Of a stretch of 64,000 nucleotides of DNA, positions 1-8,904 are shown piece by piece; the stretch's first letter is position 1, and each line of letters begins with the position of its first letter. Below the pieces are notes generated by a model. It was not told the DNA's origin. It saw only the letters and a list, made by a program, of their open reading frames with translations, and searched no databases. The DNA is from a virus, in IMG/VR virus record IMGVR_UViG_3300042511_000631, positions 32,519 to 96,518 of that record, one strand, 5' to 3'. The position numbers were made by a program, and so were the translations under genes.

Positions 1-397
1 CACTATTGCTCCAATTGCAAATAAATCATTTACTTACGAAATGCCCGTAGCTTACGATTTGGTATACCAAGTCACTAGCTACTGCCGCCACCCGCGGCAC
101 GATCGAACTCTTATGTACAAGCTGGCAGATAAATTTCCCTCAAAGTACGGCAAGTTAGCTGTGCCTAATTTCTTAGGCACCGAGACAGGCTACCGAAGCA
201 TGTTCCTTGATGGGTTTGTAAAAAGAGACGCAGTGGATGGAGAAACCGGTAACCGCCGTCTTCTCCGAAACGTCTACATGGTTAGAGTGATAAGTGAAAT
301 GACTCCAAGTCAAGCCGCTTCATCAGTCTGGGCAGTAGATACCGTCTTGATTAACGCTACTACCGCGAGCATCCCGATCCAATACAAGCCGGTCTAA
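1..397 (+). CDS. Tail terminator / tail-completion-like protein (5' partial)
   Basis: The reading frame is open from base 2, so the true start is probably left of the window; the first internal ATG is at 41. The protein has an alternating beta-strand pattern with YDLVYQVTSYCRHPRHDR early and RRLLRNVYMVRVISEM late. This resembles the short neck or tail-terminator proteins that cap the tube of contractile tails. It lies directly upstream of the sheath gene, the usual place for such a protein. The family call rests on pattern and position and could be another neck protein. Confidence 0.5.
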   Translation, partial: TIAPIANKSFTYEMPVAYDLVYQVTSYCRHPRHDRTLMYKLADKFPSKYGKLAVPNFLGTETGYRSMFLDGFVKRDAVDGETGNRRLLRNVYMVRVISEMTPSQAASSVWAVDTVLINATTASIPIQYKPV

Positions 398-435
398 CAT
401 ATGAAACCTACGAATAACTTAAAGGAGACAAACTA

Positions 436-1944
436 ATGCCTTTCCAACGCCCTGGGGTATACGTTCAAGAAACGTTAAACCCTGTTCAATCAACCACTGG
501 TCCTAACTCGGATTCAGTCGGTGCTTTTATTGGTGCTAACGACCGCGGTCCAACCACCCCAACTTTAATCACATCATGGAGCGATTACGTTAACAAGTTT
601 GGTAGCTGGAACGTTTCAGCCTCAAACAACCTTCCGCTTGCTGCTTACATGTTCTTTTCTAACGGCGGAAGCAAAGCATACTTTGCTCGCGTAACAGCCT
701 CAGCTGTTTCGGCTACACGTACTCTTGTTGACCGTGCGGCTACACCGTTAAACACCCTTACCGTAAGTGCTGCTAACGCAGGCGCATGGGGTAACAACAT
801 CAATATCTCTGTTTCAGACTCTACGAGCACTGGTCTATTTGATATCTCTGTTTACTACAACGGCAGCACCGATGCGTTTTTAGTAGAGCGTTATACAGAC
901 CTTTCAATGGCTGCTACTAATGCTCGATACGCCCCAACTGTAGTAAATGCAGGTTCTTTGTACATTACTTTGGGAGATCTTGGTTCAGCCACTGTTGGTA
1001 CTTCTAAGAACCCAGCAGTTATCACAAACCAAGCTTTGGCTTCAGGAGCTAACGGCTCAGCGATTACTGCAGTCTCTTCCTATTCAGTATTTGACACAGT
1101 TAACCAGTCTTTAATTTTAAATGTGCCTGGCTTTACTGATGCAACTACTGTAAACGCAGCAATTGCTTATGCGGATGCTCGCCAAGACGTGTTTGTTGTG
1201 ATTGATGGCTCTGGTCTACCTGTTGGTGACGCAGTTACATCTAGCACTCAATTAAACTTAGCTTCTACCTACACCGCATCATCTTATGCTGCTGTGTACT
1301 ACCCGCCAATTACAATCTCTGACCCTACAGGTGGCGTCGGCTCAGCAACTGGGTCTACAAAAACTATCGGTGCAGGTGCAGCTGTTGTTGGTCTTTATTC
1401 AGCAACTGATGCCTCTCGTGGAGTTTACAAAGCACCTGCGGGTCTTCAAGCTCGTTTAGCGGGTGCCGTATCTGTAACACCTTTAACAAATGCTAATCTA
1501 GACAGCCTAAATAGCGCAGCTAAGCCTGTAAATGCTATTAAGTTTGTTCCAGGATCAGGCATTGTAGTAATGGGTGCTAAGACACTTAAGGCTGGATATA
1601 TTGACAAGTACATCCCTGTCCGCCGCACACTTATCTATTTGCGTAAAGCTCTTACAGACCTTACTGAGTTTGCAATTTTTGAGCCAAATGACCCAGCGCT
1701 ATGGCGCCGTTTGAACGCAACTGTTAGCAGCTTCTTGACTAATTTCTGGTCACAAGGCGGTCTTGCTGGAACAACTCCGGCAAGCGCGTTCTTTGTAAAA
1801 GTGGATAGCACTAACAACCCACAACCATCAATTGACAATGGCGAAGTTAACCTTGAAATTGGTGTGGCCCTTCAGCGTCCAGCTGAATTCGTAATTATCA
1901 AGATCGGCCAGTTTGACGGTGGAACCACCGTTACTGTTGCGTAA
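436..1944 (+). CDS. Tail sheath protein
   Basis: The 502-residue product has the diagnostic N-terminus MPFQRPGVYVQETLNP seen in contractile sheath subunits. A variable, Ser/Thr/Ala-rich central domain follows. The conserved C-terminal sheath fold contains RRTLIYLRKALTDLTEF, then FEPNDPALWRRL and VNLEIGVALQRPAEFV. It polymerises around the tube and contracts on infection. AAAGGAG 8-9 nt before the ATG is the ribosome-binding site. The tube gene follows after 15 bases, the standard order. Confidence 0.95.
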   Translation: MPFQRPGVYVQETLNPVQSTTGPNSDSVGAFIGANDRGPTTPTLITSWSDYVNKFGSWNVSASNNLPLAAYMFFSNGGSKAYFARVTASAVSATRTLVDRAATPLNTLTVSAANAGAWGNNINISVSDSTSTGLFDISVYYNGSTDAFLVERYTDLSMAATNARYAPTVVNAGSLYITLGDLGSATVGTSKNPAVITNQALASGANGSAITAVSSYSVFDTVNQSLILNVPGFTDATTVNAAIAYADARQDVFVVIDGSGLPVGDAVTSSTQLNLASTYTASSYAAVYYPPITISDPTGGVGSATGSTKTIGAGAAVVGLYSATDASRGVYKAPAGLQARLAGAVSVTPLTNANLDSLNSAAKPVNAIKFVPGSGIVVMGAKTLKAGYIDKYIPVRRTLIYLRKALTDLTEFAIFEPNDPALWRRLNATVSSFLTNFWSQGGLAGTTPASAFFVKVDSTNNPQPSIDNGEVNLEIGVALQRPAEFVIIKIGQFDGGTTVTVA

Positions 1945-1959
1945 AGGAGAAAATAAATA

Positions 1960-2556
1960 ATGACAAGCAGCGTTATCAATCGCTTTTCAACGATTGCAAC
2001 CGACCCGTTACGCAGTTTTCGGTTTTATGCGGAATTTACTGCGGCGGGTGAGACCCAGTTTGACAACAAAATCACCAGTGGTTTCACTGGCGGTTTTACA
2101 AATATCAGTGGTTTAAACATCACTACTCAGTCAATCCAATACCGTGAGGGTGGCTACAACACCACTGTTCACCAGATCCCAGGAATGACAACTTTTAGCC
2201 CAATTACGCTACAACGTGGTGTGTTAGCCGGTAACGACCAAGCTATCACTTGGATGCGTGGTTTATTTGCTGCCTCAAGCGGTGACGGACTCGACACCGG
2301 AACTAATAAGACTTTCCGCGTAAACGTGGATATCTATGTAATGGATCACCCAAACGCAAATGCGGCATCTACCAACCTCCCAAAAATGAAGTTCACGGTA
2401 CACAACGCATGGCTTACTGGTCTAAACTACACAGATCTAAACGCAAATGATGGATCTCTTTTCTTTGAATCAATGCAGCTAGTCCATGAAGGATTAACTG
2501 TAGCCTTTACCAAAACAACTGCTGGTAAAGAATTTGAAGCAAACCGCGAGCAGTAA
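1960..2556 (+). CDS. Tail tube protein
   Basis: The 198-residue product matches the T4 gp19-like tube family. DPLRSFRFYAEF lies near the N-terminus, then GFTNISGL and IQYREGGYNTTVHQIPGM. The C-terminal half has a YVMDHPN / WLTGLNYTDLNAN / SLFFESMQLVHEG pattern. It forms the inner tube through which DNA passes. It directly follows the sheath gene and has its own AAGGAG site. Confidence 0.93.
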   Translation: MTSSVINRFSTIATDPLRSFRFYAEFTAAGETQFDNKITSGFTGGFTNISGLNITTQSIQYREGGYNTTVHQIPGMTTFSPITLQRGVLAGNDQAITWMRGLFAASSGDGLDTGTNKTFRVNVDIYVMDHPNANAASTNLPKMKFTVHNAWLTGLNYTDLNANDGSLFFESMQLVHEGLTVAFTKTTAGKEFEANREQ

Positions 2557-2588
2557 TCTAACCGACTAACTATTTAGGAGTATAAATC

Positions 2589-3383
2589 GTGACTGAAATA
2601 ATCACAGACGCAGAACTTGTATCAAAATTTGCCGCACAGGCGATGGAGGAGCCCGAGAAAGTTATTGAAACTCGGGCACCTTCAGAGTCAGAAGTAGATC
2701 TACCGGGAGGTTTCATTGGAGTCAACCGCGAAGTGATTTTAACCGCTGAGGTTAGAGAGTTAAACGGAATGGATGAAGAGTTGATCGCTAAAGCGGGATC
2801 TTCAGCTAAAGCCTTTAACGTTCTTCTTCAGCGCGGGTTAGTAAAACTAGGTTCAGAAGATGTGACTAAGGATCAAATTGATAGCCTGTTATCAGGTGAC
2901 CGCGACGCCATCCTTATCGCTATCCGACGAGCAACCTTTGGAAACACTCTAGATCTAAACATTAACTGCCCTAGCTGTAACGCCCCGCAAACTACAAGTA
3001 TTGACCTTGTAGACGATGTTCCAGTTAAGCGGTTAGAGGATCCAATTGCGGATCGAACATTCTATGTAGAGACAAAGAAAGGCCCGGTGGGAGTTGCTCT
3101 TCCAACGGGAGTAGTTCAAAAGCGTCTTGTAGACAACATGGATAAAAGCATTGCTGAGATGAACACTGTTCTACTAGCTGGTTGTATTTTATCTGTTAAT
3201 GGTTCTCCATCTTCAGGCGCTTCAACCGCTTTAGCTTTAGGAATGGCTGATAGAACAAAAGTTCTTGACGCAATTACTGATCGTAACCCAGGCCCACGCC
3301 TTGGGGAGGTGAAGAAAGCTTGTCAGGCATGTAATGAGGATATTGAACTCCCATTAAGTTTGACAGATTTGTTTCGCTTATAG
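2589..3383 (+). CDS. T4 gp26-like baseplate / tail assembly chaperone protein
   Basis: The 264-residue product resembles the T4 baseplate protein family (gp26-like), which occurs between tube and tape measure in myoviruses. The N-terminal half has LPGGFIGVNREVILTAEVRE and DRDAILIAIRRATFG. A zinc-binding pair, CPSCNAP near residue 138 and CQACNED near residue 250, brackets a beta domain. Translation starts at GTG with TTAGGAG upstream. The last codons, GAT TTG TTT CGC TTA TAG, overlap an open +1 frame (separate entry), so it may be the short product of a frameshifting chaperone pair. Confidence 0.75.
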   Translation: MTEIITDAELVSKFAAQAMEEPEKVIETRAPSESEVDLPGGFIGVNREVILTAEVRELNGMDEELIAKAGSSAKAFNVLLQRGLVKLGSEDVTKDQIDSLLSGDRDAILIAIRRATFGNTLDLNINCPSCNAPQTTSIDLVDDVPVKRLEDPIADRTFYVETKKGPVGVALPTGVVQKRLVDNMDKSIAEMNTVLLAGCILSVNGSPSSGASTALALGMADRTKVLDAITDRNPGPRLGEVKKACQACNEDIELPLSLTDLFRL

Positions 3384-3531
3384 CACTACTGAGTACGAAG
3401 GCATTTTAAATGAGTACGAAGTACTTACTAGAACGTTTACAGGATGGACATTGACAGAGATCCGCGCATTATCAGTTAGAGAACGATATAACTGGTTAGA
3501 GCGGGCTCAAAGACACACGGGAAGGAAATAA
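3373..3531 (+). CDS. Frameshift extension of the tail chaperone (candidate +1 frameshift)
   Basis: The +1 frame relative to the upstream gene is open from 3364 to the TAA at 3529-3531. It encodes about 50 conserved-looking residues including EYEVLTRTFTGWTLTEIRAL and SVRERYNWLERAQ. It has no ATG and no ribosome-binding site, so separate translation is unlikely. TTT followed by C at 3372-3375 allows tRNA-Phe to move from UUU to UUC just before the UAG at 3381-3383. The position between tube and tape measure is where G/GT-type frameshifted chaperones occur. The exact slip site is inferred. Confidence 0.6.
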   Translation, partial: FAYSTTEYEGILNEYEVLTRTFTGWTLTEIRALSVRERYNWLERAQRHTGRK

Positions 3532-3534
3532 CAA

Positions 3535-5601
3535 ATGGCAGATCCAAAGAGCGTCATTGTTGAAATAAAGAACGGCCTTTCCGACGTCCGTCAACAAATG
3601 AACTTGCTTAAGCAAGATACCGCGGCGTGGGTTAACAGTTTAGGCTCTGGTGTTTCCAAACTCTCTGGTGCTGGAGGCGGCTCAAGCGGTGGGGGCTCTA
3701 CAGTAGCCTCTGAACCAAAATTTACCCCACCCGCTTCTCAGACTGGCGGAGGTGGCGGAGGTTCCGCCCCGTACCAACCTATGGGTGGAAACCTTGTAGC
3801 TAAGAACCCATCTTTTAACCCACCAGCAGGCGGGGATGACGGCGGTGGCGGTGGCGGTGGAGGCGGCGCAGGTGGCGGGTACACCGGTAACACTAGCTTA
3901 ACTAAATATTTAACAGAAAACGCAGCAGCCGGGTTCTTATACTCAGCTGCGTTAACTTCTGGAATGTTGGACCAACCCGGTGAAACTGTTGAAGCCCAGT
4001 TGTTAATGAAACGAACCGCTTATTTTAATGACAAGTCTTATAACAACATTCGCGATCTTCAATCAAGCCTTGGTAAAAAAGGAACTATTAAAGATAAGAT
4101 GGATGTTTCGCGTGGTCTTGCTTCTGCGCAAAGCATTGGTGTTACCGGTCCAAACGTAACTCAAGGATCTAAAGGCATGGGTAGTGTAGCTGAAGGCGTA
4201 GCTGCAACCTCAAATCTTTTGCCTGGAGCTGGTTTTGAAGGCACAATGCGAGCTTTCTCGTCTATGCAGCAAGCTAGAAACGTAAACATGCTCCGCGGTA
4301 TTGGTATCCAACTCCGCGATGAAAATGGAAATTTAACGCCTCCAGATAAAATTATTGACAGCCTTTGGAAAAAGATTGTTCATGATTACCAACAAGCTTA
4401 TGGCTCAGGGTCAATGCCAAAAGAACGCGAATTGCTTATTGGTATGCAGCCAGGTAACTCTATTGACTCAATGCTTGATATGTATTTTGGCAATGACCCA
4501 ATGGCAAAACAACTTATTGCTAATGGTCTTTTGTACAAGGCAAAAACTGGCGGCGGCGCTATTGATAAAACTAAATTAACAGCCATGGGCGCCACCACAG
4601 AAGCAGTAGGTGCGTTTAGCCGTAGAAATGCTGCCGCTGGAACCCAATTAGGGCTTACCGCAAATGCTGGAGCATCGGGCTACACAACAGCTGCAAACGC
4701 AATTGCTAACATTAGCGAAAACATATCTTCAAATGAAACTTTGTTAAAAGCCCTTCAAAAAACAACAGAAATTAATGCGCAAGTTGTTACTGTATTAGGG
4801 GCAGTAAACGGAACATTAGCAAAAGCGTTAGGCGCTCTTACCGGTATAGGCGGAAAATTAGGTCTTGGACTTGGGTTTGCTGGTTTAGCGGGGTTAGGTG
4901 TTGCTGGATTGGTAACTACTTCAGGGGATGACACTTCTGGTGCAAGTGACACCGCTCCTAGTGGTGGAGGCAGTTCTGGCAGCTCGGGCGCAAGCGGAGT
5001 CGGCCTCAGCAAAAATCCAAAAGCTGGACAAAAGTCTTTTGCTTTAGCTTTGCTAAGAAAATTAGATATTAAACCTACACAAACCGCAATTGACGCACTT
5101 ATGGCATGGCAACAAAGAGAGGGCGGTCACTGGAAAAATAGTGCGACGTACAACCCTCTGAACACTATGCTGCAAAAAGATGGATCCGTTAACTACATGT
5201 CTGGGCAAGAAGGAAAGGGCGTTCAAGCTTACATGTCTTTGGATCAAGGAATTGATGCTACAGCCGATACTCTTACTGGAAAAAGCTCTAAATCTCGAGG
5301 CTACGACAGAGTTATTTCAGCTTTAAAATCTGGCGATCAAACGGATATATACGCAGCAATTTTAGCTACTGAATGGGTTGGAAGAAACGAAGTTGACAGT
5401 GAAGGGAACCGAACAGGTGCCAACTACTCCTACAAAGGTTTTAAAGGGTTTAAGTCGACGACGGACGAGGGAAAAACCTACAACATGGGCGGTGTTACCT
5501 TTAACATTGTCGGTACTGGAAAATCTGCGGATGAGCTTTACAAAGAATTTAAAACTTTAATGGATGCGGAAGAGCGGAAAGCACAGGCGGCCAACGGATG
5601 A
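3535..5601 (+). CDS. Tape measure protein with C-terminal lysozyme-like domain
   Basis: The 688-residue product starts with a helical stretch (VIVEIKNGLSDVRQQMNLLK). Glycine-rich linkers follow at about residues 43-120, then a long helical body and a hydrophobic segment near residues 437-460 (GLGLGFAGLAGLGVAGLV). The last ~170 residues look like a transglycosylase/lysozyme-type domain: FALALLRKLDIKPT, AWQQREGGHW with a candidate catalytic Glu, YNPLNTM, and AILATEWVGRNE. Length sets tail length, and the terminal domain could open peptidoglycan during injection. It precedes the hub genes and overlaps the next by 4 bases. Confidence 0.8.
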   Translation: MADPKSVIVEIKNGLSDVRQQMNLLKQDTAAWVNSLGSGVSKLSGAGGGSSGGGSTVASEPKFTPPASQTGGGGGGSAPYQPMGGNLVAKNPSFNPPAGGDDGGGGGGGGGAGGGYTGNTSLTKYLTENAAAGFLYSAALTSGMLDQPGETVEAQLLMKRTAYFNDKSYNNIRDLQSSLGKKGTIKDKMDVSRGLASAQSIGVTGPNVTQGSKGMGSVAEGVAATSNLLPGAGFEGTMRAFSSMQQARNVNMLRGIGIQLRDENGNLTPPDKIIDSLWKKIVHDYQQAYGSGSMPKERELLIGMQPGNSIDSMLDMYFGNDPMAKQLIANGLLYKAKTGGGAIDKTKLTAMGATTEAVGAFSRRNAAAGTQLGLTANAGASGYTTAANAIANISENISSNETLLKALQKTTEINAQVVTVLGAVNGTLAKALGALTGIGGKLGLGLGFAGLAGLGVAGLVTTSGDDTSGASDTAPSGGGSSGSSGASGVGLSKNPKAGQKSFALALLRKLDIKPTQTAIDALMAWQQREGGHWKNSATYNPLNTMLQKDGSVNYMSGQEGKGVQAYMSLDQGIDATADTLTGKSSKSRGYDRVISALKSGDQTDIYAAILATEWVGRNEVDSEGNRTGANYSYKGFKGFKSTTDEGKTYNMGGVTFNIVGTGKSADELYKEFKTLMDAEERKAQAANG

Positions 5602-6638
5602 GTCCTATCTTAGAACCATTAGACAACCCGCTAGTTGTAGCAACTTCAGCTACTAAAGCGGAGATTGCTGCTGCTGAAGCAATTGAGCGTTGGAAACAAA
5701 ATGAGTTAATTAGAACCGTATCGGAAGATATCGCAAATCAAACTCAATCTAGCTCTATATACAATGGTGCTGCGTTCCTAGCAACACAAGATAAGCCTAA
5801 CTCAACGCAATCTTCTGCTATTGAGTACACGGGTACCCCTACCCCAATTGATTACAAGTTTAACTTGCCTCCGCACACTTGGAGCTTACCCCTGCGCCCA
5901 GGCGAAATTGAGCCAGAAATTGTGGGCTCTAGTACCGTTTACACAAATGATTCTTTCCATGGTTTCCGCCGTGGTCGCATTTGGTACTGGCAAACATCGG
6001 CTGATATCAGCAAAACTACTAGCGATAACTCTGCTGCTACCAGCGGAGCTGAGAAGCTATTACTTGACCGCAACTACGGCTTCCAGTTCCTATGGAACCC
6101 TGATGCTATCTCAGTAAACGTCTCTAGAAACATGGACATAACCCCAAACAGCGCCGATACTCTCCGCGTTGTAGCTGGTGTTTTTCCTGGTCAAGAAACC
6201 GTTTCTTTAACTATTGTTCTAGACCGCACTAATGACTTTGCTTACGCTAAAGCTACCGGTACTGGGGCCGCGGAGTACTACACCGCAGGATTCCCATTAG
6301 CGGCAAAACAAGATTTTAATACACAACTAAAAACATTGTTAGAGCAAGGAACAATGGCGGACTTAGAATACCTTTTCCGCGCTATTAACGGTTCTGGCTC
6401 CGGAGACAAGCAGTGGACAACACTTTTAGGAAAGAAAACAGCAAACGTTGGTTACTTACAACCGACATTGCTTGGTGTGGCTCTTGGCCCAGATACCCAA
6501 AACAACTTGTCATATGTAGGTTGGATTTCTAACTTATCTATGAACCATACTGCCTTTACCCAAACTATGATCCCTCTAAGAACAACAGTAACCATCTCAC
6601 TCGAGTGCTTCTCTGGCTCAGGAATTACGGCGGGTTAA
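5598..6638 (+). CDS. Baseplate hub / tube-initiator-like protein
   Basis: The 346-residue product starts at an ATGA overlap with the tape measure gene. After a low-complexity N-terminus it has a beta-rich core with FLWNPDAISVNVSRNMDITP, GVFPGQETVSLTIVLDRT and LRTTVTISLECF. This resembles the tube-like N-terminal half of contractile-injection LysM adaptor proteins (Afp7/gp53-gp54 area), here separated from the LysM gene that follows. The family assignment is inferred from fold pattern and gene order. Confidence 0.55.
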   Translation: MSPILEPLDNPLVVATSATKAEIAAAEAIERWKQNELIRTVSEDIANQTQSSSIYNGAAFLATQDKPNSTQSSAIEYTGTPTPIDYKFNLPPHTWSLPLRPGEIEPEIVGSSTVYTNDSFHGFRRGRIWYWQTSADISKTTSDNSAATSGAEKLLLDRNYGFQFLWNPDAISVNVSRNMDITPNSADTLRVVAGVFPGQETVSLTIVLDRTNDFAYAKATGTGAAEYYTAGFPLAAKQDFNTQLKTLLEQGTMADLEYLFRAINGSGSGDKQWTTLLGKKTANVGYLQPTLLGVALGPDTQNNLSYVGWISNLSMNHTAFTQTMIPLRTTVTISLECFSGSGITAG

Positions 6639-6640
6639 AA

Positions 6641-6922
6641 ATGGCTATCTATCGCGGATCTCGTTACGAGTACTCAACTGTTGACTACTTTTCAACTACG
6701 GTAGAGGGTGCCGATGAGCCTGTCGTTTTTTACAGCTTTTCGGATCTTGGGTATGTTCGCTACTGGCAACACACGTATGTAGAAGGCGAACGTTTAGACC
6801 AGATTGCGTATAAGTACTACCAACGCCCTCAATTCTGGTGGATCATCCCTGAGTACAACCCGGAAATTACAGACTTAAACAACATTCCCGCGGGAACCGT
6901 TTTAAGAGTGCCAAATGTTTAA
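6641..6922 (+). CDS. LysM-like baseplate protein (gp53 / tail X-like)
   Basis: The ATG at 6641 immediately follows the preceding stop and is preferred to an in-frame ATG at 6605 inside the previous gene. The 93-residue product ends in a LysM-type repeat: YVEGERLDQIAYKYY, then FWWIIPEYNPEI and NIPAGTVLRVP. In contractile tails such LysM modules link hub and wedge. It overlaps the hub gene by 8 bases. Confidence 0.75.
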   Translation: MAIYRGSRYEYSTVDYFSTTVEGADEPVVFYSFSDLGYVRYWQHTYVEGERLDQIAYKYYQRPQFWWIIPEYNPEITDLNNIPAGTVLRVPNV

Positions 6923-8261
6923 TTACATAAAGGTAAACTTCCCTGACTCAGATATACAACCAGAGGTTGTTTACTCTGCCACTATCTCTCAAAGCCGGTT
7001 TGCCCACGAAACCGCGGTAGTAAAATTTAGAGACTGGAACGTTCAATACGACATCGTAGCTCCAGGCACACCTGTCCAACTAACCCTTTATGGCATGAAA
7101 AACCGTAGAGAGTTTTATGGCTATGTGCACCACATTACCCCTGACCAAAGCCCAGGAAAAAACTTTACAGAAGTTGTAATTATTGGGGCATCTTTTCCCA
7201 TGAAACAACAATCTCAAACTATTTATAAAAACACTACAGCTGATCAAGTCATTCAGTCAATTGCTACAAAATACAATTTTGTTGCCTATACCGTTCCGCA
7301 TCCACGCATTTACCCACAGGTGTCCCAAGCTGGCCACACTGATTGGGAATTTATGGTCCGTTTAGCTATGCAATCTGGGTACTCTTTGCGTACAGAGAAC
7401 ACCGAACTTTATTTTCAACCCGTTATGGACGACTTTACAAATTACAGAGAAAGCGCCCCTAAGTTTATTATGCGACAAGCCACCGATCCGGACGGCTCAA
7501 CCATTTACTCTTTTAAACCTATTATTGGTGAGTCATTAGACTTTAAGGACTCAACTAAAGCGGCTGTTGCAATCAGCGGCGTAAATCAAAATGATGGCAC
7601 TAGAATGGCCATTACCACTCAAATTAGAAATATTAAAACTAGAAAAAAGCAACAAATTGAGTTTTTTGACAAATTTGATACTTCTGTAGTCGCATCAGAT
7701 ATTCAAACAGCTAGCTTTGAAGCAAAAGCTGCTGAAGACAAAAACTACTTTCCATATCGAGCTACTGTAGAAGTTTTAGGCGACCCTACCTTGCGCCCAG
7801 ACTTGCCTGTATTTTTAGAGGGCATCGGGGACAACTATTCTGGTTACTGGGTCATTTTAAATACAGAGCATAAGATTATTGAAACTGAGCGGAATCAACA
7901 GACCTACACAACTGTGTTAACTGTAGGTATTGACTCTTTAGGCGCCGCTGCGTCGTGGAGTGACAACAAGACAATAAACTCCCCTGACTACATTCCGCGT
8001 AGAAAAATTATTCCGGGCGTAAAACAAACAAAGGTTGTTCCCGCTACCGCCTTAAACACCGTATCTCCTGCTGCGAGTCCTCAGCTAAAAAGCAGCTTTG
8101 GAACTTTACAAAATAGATCAAAGCCAAGCCTTAACCGCCGAGATCAATCCCCAACAGTTTGGAAGAGCACTACCTCTTCGCTTAATAACATAATTGTAGA
8201 AACTAAAAAGTCTCCAATTATCCTTGATCGGTTGCTAAAACGAGCGGCGTCTAACTTATGA
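6915..8261 (+). CDS. Baseplate hub protein, late control gene D / gp27-like
   Basis: The 448-residue product has the gpD/VgrG N-terminal fold: an opening beta domain, GYVHHITPDQSPGKNF, then the helical TADQVIQSIATKYNF. The conserved DWEFMVRLAMQSGYSLR follows. It forms the trimeric hub that joins tube to spike. The last ~80 residues are a Ser/Pro/Lys-rich tail not typical of the core. The small spike gene overlaps by 4 bases. Confidence 0.88.
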   Translation: MFNYIKVNFPDSDIQPEVVYSATISQSRFAHETAVVKFRDWNVQYDIVAPGTPVQLTLYGMKNRREFYGYVHHITPDQSPGKNFTEVVIIGASFPMKQQSQTIYKNTTADQVIQSIATKYNFVAYTVPHPRIYPQVSQAGHTDWEFMVRLAMQSGYSLRTENTELYFQPVMDDFTNYRESAPKFIMRQATDPDGSTIYSFKPIIGESLDFKDSTKAAVAISGVNQNDGTRMAITTQIRNIKTRKKQQIEFFDKFDTSVVASDIQTASFEAKAAEDKNYFPYRATVEVLGDPTLRPDLPVFLEGIGDNYSGYWVILNTEHKIIETERNQQTYTTVLTVGIDSLGAAASWSDNKTINSPDYIPRRKIIPGVKQTKVVPATALNTVSPAASPQLKSSFGTLQNRSKPSLNRRDQSPTVWKSTTSSLNNIIVETKKSPIILDRLLKRAASNL

Positions 8262-8500
8262 CCTTTGACAAGCGTTTTTATGGACTATATAAAGGTATTG
8301 TTGTAGACAACAACGACCTAGAGTTGCGAAAGCGCCTTACGGTTAAGGTTCCTCAAGTAACTGGGGACGCTGTAACGGGTTGGGCCGAAGTCTGCATCAA
8401 TGGTAGCGGGGTTACCGCGCCAAGTGTAAACGACGTTGTATGGATATCCTACATAGCAGGAGACCCTAATTTTCCAGTATGGATAGGAGTAACTACATGA
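8258..8500 (+). CDS. Baseplate spike OB-fold protein (gpV/gp5-like)
   Basis: The 80-residue product is a single OB-fold: FYGLYKGIVVDNNDLELRKR, LTVKVPQVTG and DVVWISYIAGDPNFPVWIG. This matches the OB domain of phage baseplate assembly protein V and gp5/VgrG. It is short and has no visible beta-helix needle or PAAR tip, so the membrane-piercing tip may be a separate protein. It overlaps both neighbours by ATGA-type junctions. Confidence 0.82.
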   Translation: MTFDKRFYGLYKGIVVDNNDLELRKRLTVKVPQVTGDAVTGWAEVCINGSGVTAPSVNDVVWISYIAGDPNFPVWIGVTT

Positions 8501-8904
8501 TTGAAAAAGCAATAACGTTGCCTTTTTCCTTTGATTCAACCGGGGCGGTATCGCACTCAACGGATCAAAAGAAAATATTACAAGACCGCGTTGTTCTTGT
8601 GGTTATGACCAAATTAAGAGAACGAGTAATGCGTCCTACATTTGGCAGCGAAGCTAGTAACTCATTGTTTGAGAACGTAGACTCAGCCGCAAATATGATC
8701 CGTCAAACTATTGGCGCGGCGTTCTCTAATTGGCTAAAAGGTTTACTTTTGACCAACGTTGAAATTTATGTAGATCCTTCTGAAGGCTATTTAATTGCGG
8801 AAGTGTTCTATAAGATTGATCTACAAGAGAATGAGCAAAGTGTAAGGATAAAAACGGCTATCCTTAGCCGAACAGGCGACGTACTTCTGGAGGTAAATAA
8901 CTAA
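8497..8904 (+). CDS. Baseplate wedge protein, GPW/gp25 family
   Basis: The start is the ATG at 8497, overlapping the previous stop and preceded by AGGAG. The 135-residue product has the gp25/GPW pattern: ILQDRVVLVVMTKLRERVMRP, FGSEASNSLFENV, then a helical and beta C-terminus ending SRTGDVLLEV. It is the core wedge component that contacts the first sheath layer. Gene order hub-spike-gp25-gpJ is standard. Confidence 0.88.
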   Translation: MIEKAITLPFSFDSTGAVSHSTDQKKILQDRVVLVVMTKLRERVMRPTFGSEASNSLFENVDSAANMIRQTIGAAFSNWLKGLLLTNVEIYVDPSEGYLIAEVFYKIDLQENEQSVRIKTAILSRTGDVLLEVNN

